64,000 bases of DNA, taken from positions 1 to 64,000 of the forward strand of contig CAVVIO010000037.1 of the NCBI GenBank assembly GCA_963748095.1, read 5' to 3'. Shown one piece after another: positions 26,562 through 35,811 of the stretch. Source of the stretch: CAVVIO01 sp963748095 (lineage in GTDB: Bacteria; Bacteroidota; Bacteroidia; Bacteroidales; UBA10428). Positions within the stretch are counted from its first letter, which is position 1. Each line of letters begins with the position of its first letter. The notes under the pieces are model-generated. The model worked only from the letters and a program-made list of their open reading frames with translations, ran no database searches and was not told where the DNA came from. The translations under genes and the position numbers were made by a program.

Positions 26562-28623
26562 TTATTTTTTCTTAAGTACTATTTTTTCATTTTGTTTGGA
26601 TACGATCATGCTGAATAACTTTTTGAGCGTTTCGTATTCGTCGGGCAGGTACAGCATTTTCTTTACATTAAACTGACTCGAAACCATAATTTTATTACCG
26701 ATGGCATTTACATTATACACATACCTGGCCGATTTGTCGGGAAGATTAATGATAATACCTTTTGGCAGTGTTTCGATAGTATAGGTATCCGGAATTTCGA
26801 TAACCACATTCTGAAAGGTATTGGAGGGATAGTCGAATTCTACCGGGTATTGCCGGTTTTCGAGTTTAAACGGATTTTCAGTAGTAGTTTCATAAAAAAG
26901 CGGGGTGAAATAAACCAGGTCCCCTGCTTTTTCGGTATAATCGTTGATAACTACATCAAATTTTTCATCCAGTTTTGTGCCGGTTGTATCAATATTCGAT
27001 AATCTGGAACCGGTAATGGAAAGTCCGGGGTTATCTTTTTGCAGGGATTGAATGAATTCCGTAGTATCGTTAAATTTCTTTATTTTCTTCCTGGAAAGAT
27101 AAGCGGCATATTCATCATCCTGTATTTCTATTGAACCATTGAATGACAGATCAGGAGTTAATTTCAGATTATACTGACTTGCTTCCTTATAGGATTTGTC
27201 CTGCATGGGATCAATCCATCCGGACTTGGTCTCATCTACTATCCATCCCTTGTCATTGATACAGCGAACCGGAAGTAAATTGATCTCCGACAAGGGTTCT
27301 GTTGCATCCATCAGGTAATCCTTATTATCTAATTTAACCAGGGCCACCACATAGTTAAAGCGGCTGAGTGAGGGATGTACCGGGTAAATAATCCCGTTGT
27401 CTCTTGTGCTTAAAACCACTGGATATGCATCAAATCCCAGGTTTTTTAACATGACTACAAGGGATAAATTTATGTCAGCGCTATTCCCGGTTGCATCGTT
27501 GTAGGCTTCACGTAATGATGTATTGATATACTTTCTGTCAAGTCCGTTCCAGACAAATCTTTTTTTAATAAAGTTGTAGGCATAATTCATTAGCTCATTT
27601 CCCTGCAAATTCATCGCTTGTATTTGAGCAATGTCTTTTTTCATATAACCGGAATTTTTCAGTTGATTACCGAAATAATCATTTTCCAATAACTTGGTAT
27701 TTATTTTTTCCCAGGTTGTGGTATATGGAACAAATGGTGAATTGGGAAAGCGTGTACTGGCTATTTCAAATTCAATTTTTGATAAATAGTTGTCCTTCGT
27801 CTTCAGGTACTTCTCTATTGGAAAAGCCGGAATATTTTTTGCATCGTAGTTGTAGATATTTTCTTTGTAGTTGAAATCATTGGTATAGGTCTGATCCTTT
27901 ACAGCTACACCTTCAGCTCGTTGGTGATAGGTAATCTTCAGTGTGGTTTGTTTGGAGCTTTCGGTATGGTTAATAGGGTAATATCCTTTTTGGGTTTGAT
28001 TATAATTAAAATATTCAGGGATAGAAACATGGTACTCACTCTGTAAGTACCGGGATGGTATATTGAAACTGCCATTCCCTGAGGTTGAAATAAAAATCGG
28101 ACTTGATGGTATATTTCACATCTATCACAGAACCTTCTTTTATATCCGGCATCGGGAATTTTACAATCTTCAGGTTTTCTGTTGCATCTTCGTAAATAAT
28201 ATCGCTGTTTTTTAGTTTCGATTTTTCAGCTTTTCCATTTTCCAGGTTTATGGTAGTAGCTTTTAAAGCCAGTAACTCTTCCTCGTCACTTCCATTGTGA
28301 TATAACGGAATCCGGATGTCGGCCCACGAAAATGCCGAGTTATCCAGGATCTTAATTCTGAATTGCCTGGTAAAGTATAACTGAAAACCCTTATGTGAAC
28401 TTTCCACATCATTTGAGCTAACTCTGGTATCTGCGTATTGGAAGTAAGAAGTCCCATAGTCAAATACATAATAAGCATGGGCATTCGAATCGATCGGGCA
28501 CATAGTCGATTGCAGTTCTTCCATTTCAACTTTTTCGAATTTTTCAGGAGGTTTCTGGCTTATTGCTGTTTTGAATGTGAAAACCAACGAAATAACAAGG
28601 AGATTGATCATTAAGCTTTTCAT
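26562..28623 (-). CDS. DUF3857 / transglutaminase-like exported protein, frameshifted; catalytic Cys replaced
   Basis: Two frames form one protein of about 686 residues. The first (from 28623) has a signal peptide (INLLVISLVFTFKTAISQ) and DUF3857 domain and stops after QYTIPVLTE; removal of one base near 28043 restores IPVLQSEYHVSIPEYFNYN and continues into the second frame. The Met at 27689 is internal. The transglutaminase-like core reads NDATGNSADINLSLVVMLK, so the residue where the paralogue downstream has GDCKALS is Ser, not Cys. As far as I recall, this GNSADIN form is common in one branch of the family and suggests a non-peptidase, perhaps binding, role. Confidence 0.82.
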
Positions 28624-29133
28624 AATAACAGATGTTTGGTTTTTGAAAAATTTTTACGATTTAATAATAATATTGTTACCGGAAGGAATTCCGGGAAATG
28701 CGTTTTATTATTGTAAGTAACAGACATTAATTCCTAAAACTTAAGTGGTATCTGAGTTTGCTTTATAAATTCAGACTAAATAATAATTACATTTTGTTTT
28801 GAATATTCTCTTCATTTCATTGCCCTGTGTTTATTTATCAGGCGGCTCTTCATTACGCTTCAAGTACTTAACTATACTCACTGATGATAAATTCGTTCTA
28901 AACATAATAAATTTTATTTCTAAAAGCAAATATTGCATCTGCTTTTCATATTTAACATCGTGAATAAATTACCTTACAAATGTCATATCAGTAAATTGCA
29001 ATTTCAGTAATGAACATATACCGGCATGTTCGTACTTCCTGGCAGGATACTAACGCACCAATTATATGTATAGCTTCATGGTTCTGTTAAACCTTAAATG
29101 ATATAAACTATCTTTACTCCTTCATAAAAATTA
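28624..29133. other. Intergenic region between divergent genes
   Basis: About 510 AT-rich bases between the minus-strand DUF3857 gene and the plus-strand ABC gene. No gene, clear hairpin or strong TAnnTTTG promoter pair was seen; a weak TATCTTTA occurs about 25 bases before the ABC start codon. Confidence 0.45.
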
Positions 29134-30554
29134 ATGATGAAGTCGCAACGTTTGATAGAATTTAAGGAGGCAACCTTTCGGTTTTACAGTGCGGAAGTAT
29201 TTCGCGGTACAAATTTACAAGTAGATTCGGGACAACATCTGGCCATCATTGGCGGAAATGCCAGCGGAAAAACCACATTTGGCAAAGCCCTGGCGGGGAT
29301 GTTACCTGTAATTAAAGGGAAAGCTGATTTTCATATCCCTTACGATGAAATTGCCCTCATGTCAGTTTTCATGCCACTTTGAAACTTATTAACCAGGAAA
29401 ATCCTTACCTGCAACAACGCTGGAACAGCTTTGATTCGGTAAATGCGCCTTTAGTCAAAGATTATTTCTGGAATGACGGGGAGCTGAATGCCGAAACAAA
29501 AAAACTTCTGCAGGAATTTGGGGCAGAAGTTTTGCTTCATAAAAAGAACATAGAGCTTTCGAACGGGGAGCTGCGGAAAATTGAACTGATCAGGGTCCTT
29601 TCATCCAAAGCAAAGCTTATAATCATCGACAATGCTTTTATAGGATTGGATAAAAAAAGCAGGATCATCCTGGAAGAAACTTTATACAAGATATCGGAAT
29701 TCAAAACACTGGTGTTACTGGCGCTTGACACGGATACCATTCCTGATTTTATTAACCATAAGCTGTATTGTGACAATTTGCAAATCTCCCGGATTGCCAG
29801 ACATCATAAAACCGAAGAAATTGAGGATCATTTACCGGCAGATATAATCCCTTTTTATCCGTCTGTTTCTGATGAGCTGGTTTCTCTACGTGATATTGCG
29901 ATTACTTACGATGAAGATGCGATCCTGAAATCGATCAACTGGCAGATTAAGGCCGGAGAACACTGGGCGTTGACCGGTCCGAACGGAAGCGGAAAAACAA
30001 CCATTCTCAGTTTGCTGATAGGGGACAATCCTCAGGCTTACGCGCAACAGATCAGCTTATTTGGCAGGCAACGGGGGACAGGCGAAACAATATGGGATAT
30101 CAAACGGAAGATCGGTTTTATTTCAGCCGAATTGCACCAGTTTGCTCCCGGGCATCATACAGTCCGTCAGGTGCTGATCGATGATATTGCATGGATATAT
30201 CCCGATACAGACCGGGATGAAGTCTTGCAGCGGGCAGGTATCTGGATGAAGTGGTTTGATCTTGATTTGTCGGTCGACACCCGTTTCGGACAATTATCTT
30301 CGGGTGAACAACGGTTGCTGCTTTTTATACGCACCTTCATCTATCCGTTTACCCTGCTTATTGCCGACGAACCCTGTCATGGGCTCGACAGCCGGAATGT
30401 AAGTAAAATACGCCGGGTATTCAGGTTTATTGCTGAAAACACCAACGCTTCCACCATATTTGTGACCCATCAGCCCCGTGAGTTACCTGAAACTACCAGT
30501 TTGGTTTTTGATTTGCTCAAAGAGAATAAAATATTTCAACCGGGAGTGAATTAA
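29134..30554 (+). CDS. ABC transporter-type protein with two ATPase domains (ModF-like), frameshifted
   Basis: Two frames encode one protein of about 473 residues with two ABC ATPase domains and no membrane part. Part 1 (29134-29382) holds Walker A GGNASGKTT; part 2 should read IALM-SFHATLKLINQEN, with a net -1 shift (one base lost, or two gained) near 29362. Domain 1 has signature LSNGELRKIEL and Walker B LIIIDNAFIGLD, where Asn replaces the catalytic Glu. Domain 2 is complete: GPNGSGKTT, LSSGEQRLLLF, LLIADEPCHGLD, and switch His in FVTHQPRELP. The layout matches ModF/PhrA-type double ATPases. Whether it serves transport is unclear; no permease gene is adjacent. Confidence 0.83.
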
Positions 30555-30640
30555 TAGGTTTTTATAGGCTTATGTTTTATTAAAAGATTTAAAATGACAT
30601 ACTTTTTTTTCGTACCTGTATCGATTCATTTTCCAATTAG

Positions 30641-30648
30641 TATATTTG
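30641..30648 (+). promoter_or_regulatory. -7 element (TATATTTG) of the GroES-like gene
   Basis: TATATTTG fits TAnnTTTG and lies 26 bases before the start codon. No clear TTG box at the right distance upstream. Confidence 0.4.
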
Positions 30649-30673
30649 CAATCGCACAATGAAGGAATAAAAA

Positions 30674-31057
30674 ATGGTGTTAGAAATAGGGGAACAGAAC
30701 CTCGATAAATTCATTATGGTGGGTGACCGGGTACTTATAAAACCCCGATCGCCGCATGACCGTACCCAATCGGGATTGTATTTACCGCCCGGTGTTCAGG
30801 AAAAAGAGAAAGTACAGAGTGGCTATGTACTGAAAGTGGGGCCGGGCTATCCTATACCTGCCATCAACGATGTGGATGAGCCCTGGAAAGATAAAAGCGA
30901 TGAAGTAAAATATGTTCCGCTGCAACCGAAAGAAGGCGACCTTGCAGTTTATATGCAGGGCAACAGCTTTGAGATAGAGTTTAATAAAGAAAAATACATT
31001 ATAGTACCTCATTCTGCAATTCTAATGCTGATACGAGACAACAGTCTTTTTGAATAA
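30674..31057 (+). CDS. Divergent GroES-like (Cpn10 fold) co-chaperonin
   Basis: 127 residues. GroES features are VGDRVLIKPRSPHDRTQSGLYLPP at the N-terminus, matching the family's LxDRVxVkP, and a late EIEFNKEKYIIVPHSAILMLI strand. An insertion of about 25 residues (PGYPIPAINDVDEPWKDKSDEVKYVPL) in the middle makes it longer than normal GroES (about 95). No groEL is adjacent, and Bacteroidota normally have a separate groES-groEL pair, so this is probably a paralogue with an unknown partner. The mobile-loop region (HDRTQSGLYLPP) lacks the usual GGIxL. Confidence 0.8.
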   Translation: MVLEIGEQNLDKFIMVGDRVLIKPRSPHDRTQSGLYLPPGVQEKEKVQSGYVLKVGPGYPIPAINDVDEPWKDKSDEVKYVPLQPKEGDLAVYMQGNSFEIEFNKEKYIIVPHSAILMLIRDNSLFE

Positions 31058-31200
31058 TCTGCTGGATTTTTATTATTGGATTTTTCACTGCTTCATAATT
31101 TTGTAGGTAGGGAGCAATGAAAATCAGGGATCAGTTTAAATAGTTGTAGAGGAGTATATATATGAGAACTCTTTACTTTTCATTTTTTTCTTCCTGTTTT

Positions 31201-31905
31201 AGCGCCAAAGGTGCGCTATCATAAGCCTTGGGCTTCCAGCCCAAGGTAGAATGTAAACCCAAAACTTAAGCACCAAAGGTGCGAAGTCTTAATCCCAAAC
31301 ATATCTCTCATCATATTCAATATCCTTTTTTTTATAAAGGCCCTGTATTCATCCTGAAATGATATTTTCCTGTGATGCGTTTCCTGGTTTATTATATAGT
31401 TTTTAACTAATGATTGTGGCATACTTGAAAATATTAATAGTTTGAAATATAACAAAGTTAATTTTCCGAAAATATTTTCAATGAACGACCCCGCCGCAAC
31501 CTGCCCGCCGTACATCTGGCAGGCGGGGCGGACGAAGTATCAAAATTCGAATTTATTATATTTCGCTCCAAGTGGCGGAGTACCAGCCTGACATCTGGCA
31601 GGTTAAACTCATTTATCCCGATACGCTACGCTATCGGGATTATTCCCTTCGGTTCCCGTTAAACGGGACAGGCTATGAGACCACTTCGTTCAGTTCGTTC
31701 ATCTTACCCCCGATAAATATCGGGGTTAATGTGCTTCGCTTTTAAAATTTGAGTTTCACGAATAAAATCGAGTAAGTTTTCTTATTAAATGCTCAATTTG
31801 GATTAAAATATATATGACCGCGCACCTTTGGCGCTCGAATTTCATCTATTATATCAACACATAGCCCTTTGGGCTATGCTTATGACCTGGCTCCTTTGGA
31901 GCTAT
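31201..31905. repeat. Cluster of REP-like hairpins flanking a dead RAYT-type transposase gene
   Basis: AGCGCCAAAGGTGCGCT (31201-31217) is inverted at 31819-31835 with one mismatch. Between and beside lie at least seven further palindromes: CCTTGGGCT-TCC-AGCCCAAGG (31226-31246), GCACCAAAGGTGC (about 31270), a CTGCC/GGCAG pair (about 31500-31530), a second one (about 31585-31603), TCCCGATA/TATCGGGA (31616-31639), CCCGTTAAACGGG (about 31656), CCCCGATAAATATCGGGG (about 31708-31725) and ATAGCCCTTTGGGCTAT (about 31862). The intergenic region from 31058 to 32070 has no other gene. Confidence 0.65.
31289..31422 (-). pseudogene. Remnant of an IS200-like/REP-associated (Y1) transposase
   Basis: The start MPQSLVKNYI is the usual N-terminus of small IS200/RAYT transposases, but it jumps straight to the C-terminal part NQETHHRKISFQDEYRAFIKK, so about 90 central residues with the HUH and tyrosine motifs are deleted. 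The end DIEYDERYVWD then TAA is recovered only if one base of the A/G run near 31335 is dropped. The gene is dead. It lies inside the REP-like hairpin cluster, as these elements usually do. Confidence 0.75.
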
Positions 31906-32015
31906 TAATATTGATAGATCTCCCTATTGTTAATGTAAAAATATTTTAACTACCACGAAAAGTTTTATCTCCTCAACTTTTCAAATTGACCCAAAACCAA
32001 CTTTGAATGAAAATA

Positions 32016-32048
32016 AAAACCCCCGGTGTATTGAAACTCCCGGGGGTA
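32016..32048 (-). terminator. Intrinsic terminator after rplS
   Basis: ACCCCCGG (32019-32026) pairs with CCGGGGGT (32040-32047) around a 13-base loop; on the minus strand it is followed by TTTTTATTTT. Confidence 0.85.
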
Positions 32049-32070
32049 AATTTTATTAGTATGAATAGCA

Positions 32071-32418
32071 TTAAAATCTCTTTTCCTGAATTCTTGCTTT
32101 CTTTCCGGTTAATCCACGCAGATAGAAAATTCTTGCCCTGCGTACACGTCCGTTCTTGTTAATTTCAATTTTATCAATAAAAGGAGATCCAATGGGAAAA
32201 ATTCTTTCTACACCTATGTTTCCCGACATTTTCCGTACCGTAAAGGTTTCTTTTATCCCAGAGCCCCTTCTTTGCAGTACAACTCCACGATATTGCTGTA
32301 TTCTTTCTTTATTTCCTTCCTTGATTTTATAATGAACAGTGATAGTATCACCGGCTGAGAAATTAGGAAATTCATTTTTTATAGCAAATTCGTTTTCAGC
32401 AACTTTCAGTAAGTCCAT
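32071..32418 (-). CDS. rplS: 50S ribosomal protein L19
   Basis: 115 residues, normal for L19. Diagnostic stretches are FSAGDTITVHYKIKEGNKER, YRGVVLQRRGSGIKETFTVRKMSG, GVERIFPIGSPFIDKIEI and RRARIFYLRGLTGKKARI. L19 binds near the 30S-50S interface. It has its own promoter and terminator here and no trmD or rpsP neighbour, which is usual in Bacteroidota. Confidence 0.98.
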   Translation of the reverse strand: MDLLKVAENEFAIKNEFPNFSAGDTITVHYKIKEGNKERIQQYRGVVLQRRGSGIKETFTVRKMSGNIGVERIFPIGSPFIDKIEINKNGRVRRARIFYLRGLTGKKARIQEKRF

Positions 32419-32461
32419 CCTTATATGTTTTATTAATTTAAAATCCGTTTTTTTCAGTGCG

Positions 32462-32494
32462 CAATATTACGAATATTTTTTGAGAAGTAACAAA
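32462..32494 (-). promoter_or_regulatory. Promoter of rplS
   Basis: On the minus strand TTTG (32494-32491), a 21-base spacer and TAATATTG (32469-32462) resemble the Bacteroidota -33/-7 pair; the -7 differs from TAnnTTTG in one base. The transcript would have a leader of about 35 bases. Confidence 0.5.
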
Positions 32495-32594
32495 TTTAAA
32501 TATAATATTTTCCTTGTCCTTTGCAGAAAAGAGTCAATATTGTTTAATTAAACTACCTTGATTATTGATTTATAAGTTACACATTATCTATTTC

Positions 32595-34265
32595 TTATTT
32601 TTTTTCCTCCGGTTCCCTGAATTTATCACCGGTTTCTTTAACAATCATCTTGTACCATTCCTTACTGTATCCGGGCTGTTCCAGCGAAGGATTTTGCTGT
32701 CCGGGAACTTTTACCTTGATATTACCATCCATGTATTTTGTAAATAAATAGTGGTACAGATTCTTCCATTCCGCCACCGTATGATTACCGGCATTGTCCG
32801 AATAATTTGTCAGATATGCCAGTGCCAGGTCTTTATCTTTCTTATACAAATCTTCGGCAGCAGCATCAACAGCAGGGGTACAGGCGATATAGAACCCTTC
32901 CAGTTCTTTTTGTTTCTTTTGTATTTCAGGGATCATACTATCATAACGGGTATATGCAAAATTCGATACCTGATTAAATACCCAGAAACCTGAAGTCTCA
33001 CTGAATTCCATCATGGAACCGTTACCTACGGCATATGATTCCGGAACTTTTGTTATGCCGCAATACATGGGAGAATACACAGTAGAATAAGTGTCATCTA
33101 CTCCAAACCAAAGAATACCACCAATGGGATTTGGAAGCCATGAACGCGATTGAGCGACAAATGAAAAACCAGTCTGTTGTGTGGAAATTGCCCGTTCGTT
33201 AAAATAGGTTTTACCGTCAACTTCCCAGGTTAAGGGCCGCCAGCGGACAATACACTTATAAGGTCCGGCGCCAACATCTTTTGTCATATCGAGGTCGGTA
33301 CCCTGAAAATAATCCCGCATTAACCCGTAGACATCCTGCAATGTCAGTTTTTTCTTGGTTTTAACCCACAGAGGCATCCGGTGTTTCAGGTTTTCTCCTT
33401 TGATATAATCCTCATACTGGTCCATGTCATCATTTACTTTACGAAAACCCGACCATACTCTTGCTTCACAAAAACGCGCTCCTTCAAAGTTAACCGGGGC
33501 ATAAGTATCTGAAAAACTAAAATCTTTATCGTCGCCGCTGTAATAGCCCATTTGCCGGGCAAAAGAAATAACATCTTTGGCATACAGGCAATTGGCAGTA
33601 TCGTTTTGCGGAAAAGTAGTAATTCGTGCCTGGTTGGCATGTCCGCAAATGTACCCGTCAGGGACACGTCGTGCTACCCATACTGCTCCTTTGTTGGCAT
33701 TAATCATTTTTACATTTTTTCCTTTACCTACCGGTACCATTTTAGTTCCTTTTCCGATCATTTCCATGATCCATACCTCGTTCGGATCGGAAATGGAAAA
33801 AGATTCCCCTTCACTGTAATACCCGTACTCCTCTACCAGTTTGGCCATTGTTTTAATGGCTTCGCGGGCGGTTTTGGCTCTTTGGAGGGTTATATACATC
33901 AAACTACCATAATCGACTACAGCAGTCGAATCCTCCAGTTCCGCCCGGCCACCATAAGTAGTCTCACCAATAGCTACCTGGTACTCATTCATATTCCCAA
34001 CTACTGAATAAGTATGCCGGGCCTGTAAAATTTCACCCAGGTGTTTTCCGGTATCCCATTCATAAATATCCATCATGGTATTTTCAGGATAATCTTTTGC
34101 CGGCCTGAAATACAATTCACCATAAAGCACATGCGAGTCGGCTGCATAAGTTATCATGGTTGATCCATCAACAGTTGCTCCCTTCGAAATAAGGAAGTTG
34201 GTACATGGTTTTGCAAGGTTGAACTGAAAAAAAACAACCAGTAGAACAATCAAAATTTTTCTCAT
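32595..34265 (-). CDS. C69 family dipeptidase (exported)
   Basis: 556 residues of the Ntn-hydrolase dipeptidase family (PepD-like). Signal peptide ILIVLLVVFFQFNLAKP at residues 4-20 leads directly to CTNFLISKGATVDGSTM; Cys21 is the expected N-terminal nucleophile after processing. Family motifs include GSTMITYAADSH, QVAIGETTYGGRAEL, EYGYYSEGESFSISDPNEVW, and the late WKNLYHYLFTKYMDG. It probably cleaves dipeptides in the periplasm. Monocistronic: preceded by a 450-base gap and followed by the rplS promoter. Confidence 0.93.
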   Translation of the reverse strand: MRKILIVLLVVFFQFNLAKPCTNFLISKGATVDGSTMITYAADSHVLYGELYFRPAKDYPENTMMDIYEWDTGKHLGEILQARHTYSVVGNMNEYQVAIGETTYGGRAELEDSTAVVDYGSLMYITLQRAKTAREAIKTMAKLVEEYGYYSEGESFSISDPNEVWIMEMIGKGTKMVPVGKGKNVKMINANKGAVWVARRVPDGYICGHANQARITTFPQNDTANCLYAKDVISFARQMGYYSGDDKDFSFSDTYAPVNFEGARFCEARVWSGFRKVNDDMDQYEDYIKGENLKHRMPLWVKTKKKLTLQDVYGLMRDYFQGTDLDMTKDVGAGPYKCIVRWRPLTWEVDGKTYFNERAISTQQTGFSFVAQSRSWLPNPIGGILWFGVDDTYSTVYSPMYCGITKVPESYAVGNGSMMEFSETSGFWVFNQVSNFAYTRYDSMIPEIQKKQKELEGFYIACTPAVDAAAEDLYKKDKDLALAYLTNYSDNAGNHTVAEWKNLYHYLFTKYMDGNIKVKVPGQQNPSLEQPGYSKEWYKMIVKETGDKFREPEEKK

Positions 34266-34522
34266 AATAAATTTTTCTGAAATTTTACATCTATTTTAAA
34301 AACCCTTTTTTATGTTTCACGTATATGGATTATGTTTATCTTAGATTTTATATTAAACATTTTTTAATAAATAGACGATGAATTTAGGGGGTGAAGTTGA
34401 AAAAATATATTTTGAAAGCTAAATTCATTAAATTTACAGGTGTTTGAAAGAAGAAATGTTAAAAAATCTAAAATTAACATAAAATTAACCTTGAAATATG
34501 ATAATAATTAAAAAATACATAA

Positions 34523-34530
34523 TATCTTTG
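34523..34530 (+). promoter_or_regulatory. -7 element (TATCTTTG) before a candidate small RNA
   Basis: TATCTTTG exactly fits TAnnTTTG on the strand opposite to all flanking genes. The nearest TTG upstream (34491-34493) is 29 bases away, too far for the usual spacing, so the -33 box is unclear. Confidence 0.4.
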
Positions 34531-34536
34531 TACCAT

Positions 34537-34656
34537 CAGTCGTTAAAGAAATAATGATTAGTTAGTAGGTTTAGTTTTAGTTAATGATTAGTTTGTCTTT
34601 TTTGTAGTTAGGGTTAAAGGTGGAAATTAACAAATTTCCACCTTTATTTTTTATCT
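34537..34656 (+). ncRNA. Candidate small RNA of about 120 nt
   Basis: A TATCTTTG -7 element and a strong intrinsic terminator, both on the plus strand, bracket about 120 bases between two minus-strand genes. The inferred transcript contains two copies of AATGATTAGTT (34552 and 34582) in a U/A/G-rich tract and one 7-codon frame (MISLSFL, 34584-34607) just before the terminator. No downstream plus-strand gene exists that the terminator could attenuate, so an independent small RNA is the simplest reading. The start is estimated from the -7 position. Confidence 0.4.
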
Positions 34657-34661
34657 TTTTT
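34616..34661 (+). terminator. Strong intrinsic terminator on the plus strand
   Basis: AAAGGTGGAAATT (34616-34628) and AATTTCCACCTTT (34633-34645) form a perfect 13-bp stem with a 4-base loop, followed by ATTTTTTATCTTTTTT. The T-run is on the plus strand only; read from anmK (minus strand) the stem is followed by AACCC, so it is less suited to that gene. Confidence 0.8.
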
Positions 34662-34713
34662 GCCATACCAATTTTTTATTTTCATTTCATTACATCAATT
34701 ATTTTTTAAATAA

Positions 34714-35781
34714 TTATTTGATATAATGCACTATACCTGAAACTGTATCAGATTTCGCCCCTGTCACCGAACTCAGGCAATTAATCCGGTTAAGATACCT
34801 TAATGTTCCAAGAAAAGCAAAAATAAGCGCTTCTTTGAAATTCACAATCGAAGTATCGGGAATAACAGAGATAATTTTAATTTTGTCGGAGATCAATTCC
34901 ACCAGGTATTTATTTAGAGCTCCTCCACCTGAAATCATTAGTTTTCCTGTTTCAGTATTATTTAACATACGGCTGATCTGAAAAGAAATATGTTCATAAA
35001 TAGTACGAAGTATATCTTTTTCAGAAATATCGAATTTATTAACGACTGGCAAAAAAACAGCCTCTATCCATTCGCGGCCTAACGATTTTGGAGCTGGTTG
35101 CCTGTAAAAATCAATATTATTTAATTCATTTAACAGGAAAGGATAAATCTTGCCTGATCTGGCAATTAATCCGTCAATGTCATATGGAATACCTGTTTTA
35201 TATGCAAAGTGATTTATTACAATATTTGCGGGACAGATGTCACATGCCAGTCGCCTGCCTTCCTCTTCATACGAAATGTTGGCAAAACCGCCCAGGTTAA
35301 GACAATATTCAAATTCTTCAAAAAGTAATTTGTCTCCCAATGGTACCAGCGGGGCACCTTGTCCGCCCAGGGCAATATCAAGTGTTCTGAAGTCGGTAAC
35401 AGTGGTAATACCCGTTTCGGCAGCGATAGAAGCTCCGTTACCAAGTTGGAAAGTCAATTTTTTTTCAGGCTGGTGGAAGAGCGTATGCCCATGCGAGGCG
35501 ATCAGATCGACTGGATGATCTGTATTTTCCATGAATTTATTAATGCAGGTACCGATGTATTTACCATACTCATTATGCAGGTTCAATAAATTCATGCCTT
35601 CCAGATAAATGGAATTTGTAAGTTTTTCCTGCCAATCTTCCTCGTAGGGGATTGTTTTTGCATCCAGAATACTGTATTTCCATTTCTCATTCATTAATTC
35701 GAAACGGCATAATGCGAGATCAAGACCATCGAGACTGGTGCCCGACATTACTCCTATGGTATGATAAATAGCCATTTGCAT
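34714..35781 (-). CDS. anmK: Anhydro-N-acetylmuramic acid kinase AnmK
   Basis: Phosphorylates and opens 1,6-anhydro-MurNAc released during cell-wall recycling, giving MurNAc-6-phosphate. The 355-residue protein has the family start IGVMSGTSLDGLDLALCRF (ATP/sugar-binding), ASHGHTLFHQPEKKLTFQLG, TDFRTLDIALGGQGAPLVP and LMISGGGALNKYLVELI. It follows the M23 peptidase gene by 30 bases on the same strand, coupling wall cleavage to fragment recycling. Confidence 0.95.
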   Translation of the reverse strand: MQMAIYHTIGVMSGTSLDGLDLALCRFELMNEKWKYSILDAKTIPYEEDWQEKLTNSIYLEGMNLLNLHNEYGKYIGTCINKFMENTDHPVDLIASHGHTLFHQPEKKLTFQLGNGASIAAETGITTVTDFRTLDIALGGQGAPLVPLGDKLLFEEFEYCLNLGGFANISYEEEGRRLACDICPANIVINHFAYKTGIPYDIDGLIARSGKIYPFLLNELNNIDFYRQPAPKSLGREWIEAVFLPVVNKFDISEKDILRTIYEHISFQISRMLNNTETGKLMISGGGALNKYLVELISDKIKIISVIPDTSIVNFKEALIFAFLGTLRYLNRINCLSSVTGAKSDTVSGIVHYIK

Positions 35782-35811
35782 TTATTAATACGAAATTCTT
35801 CCAGCTTAAAA

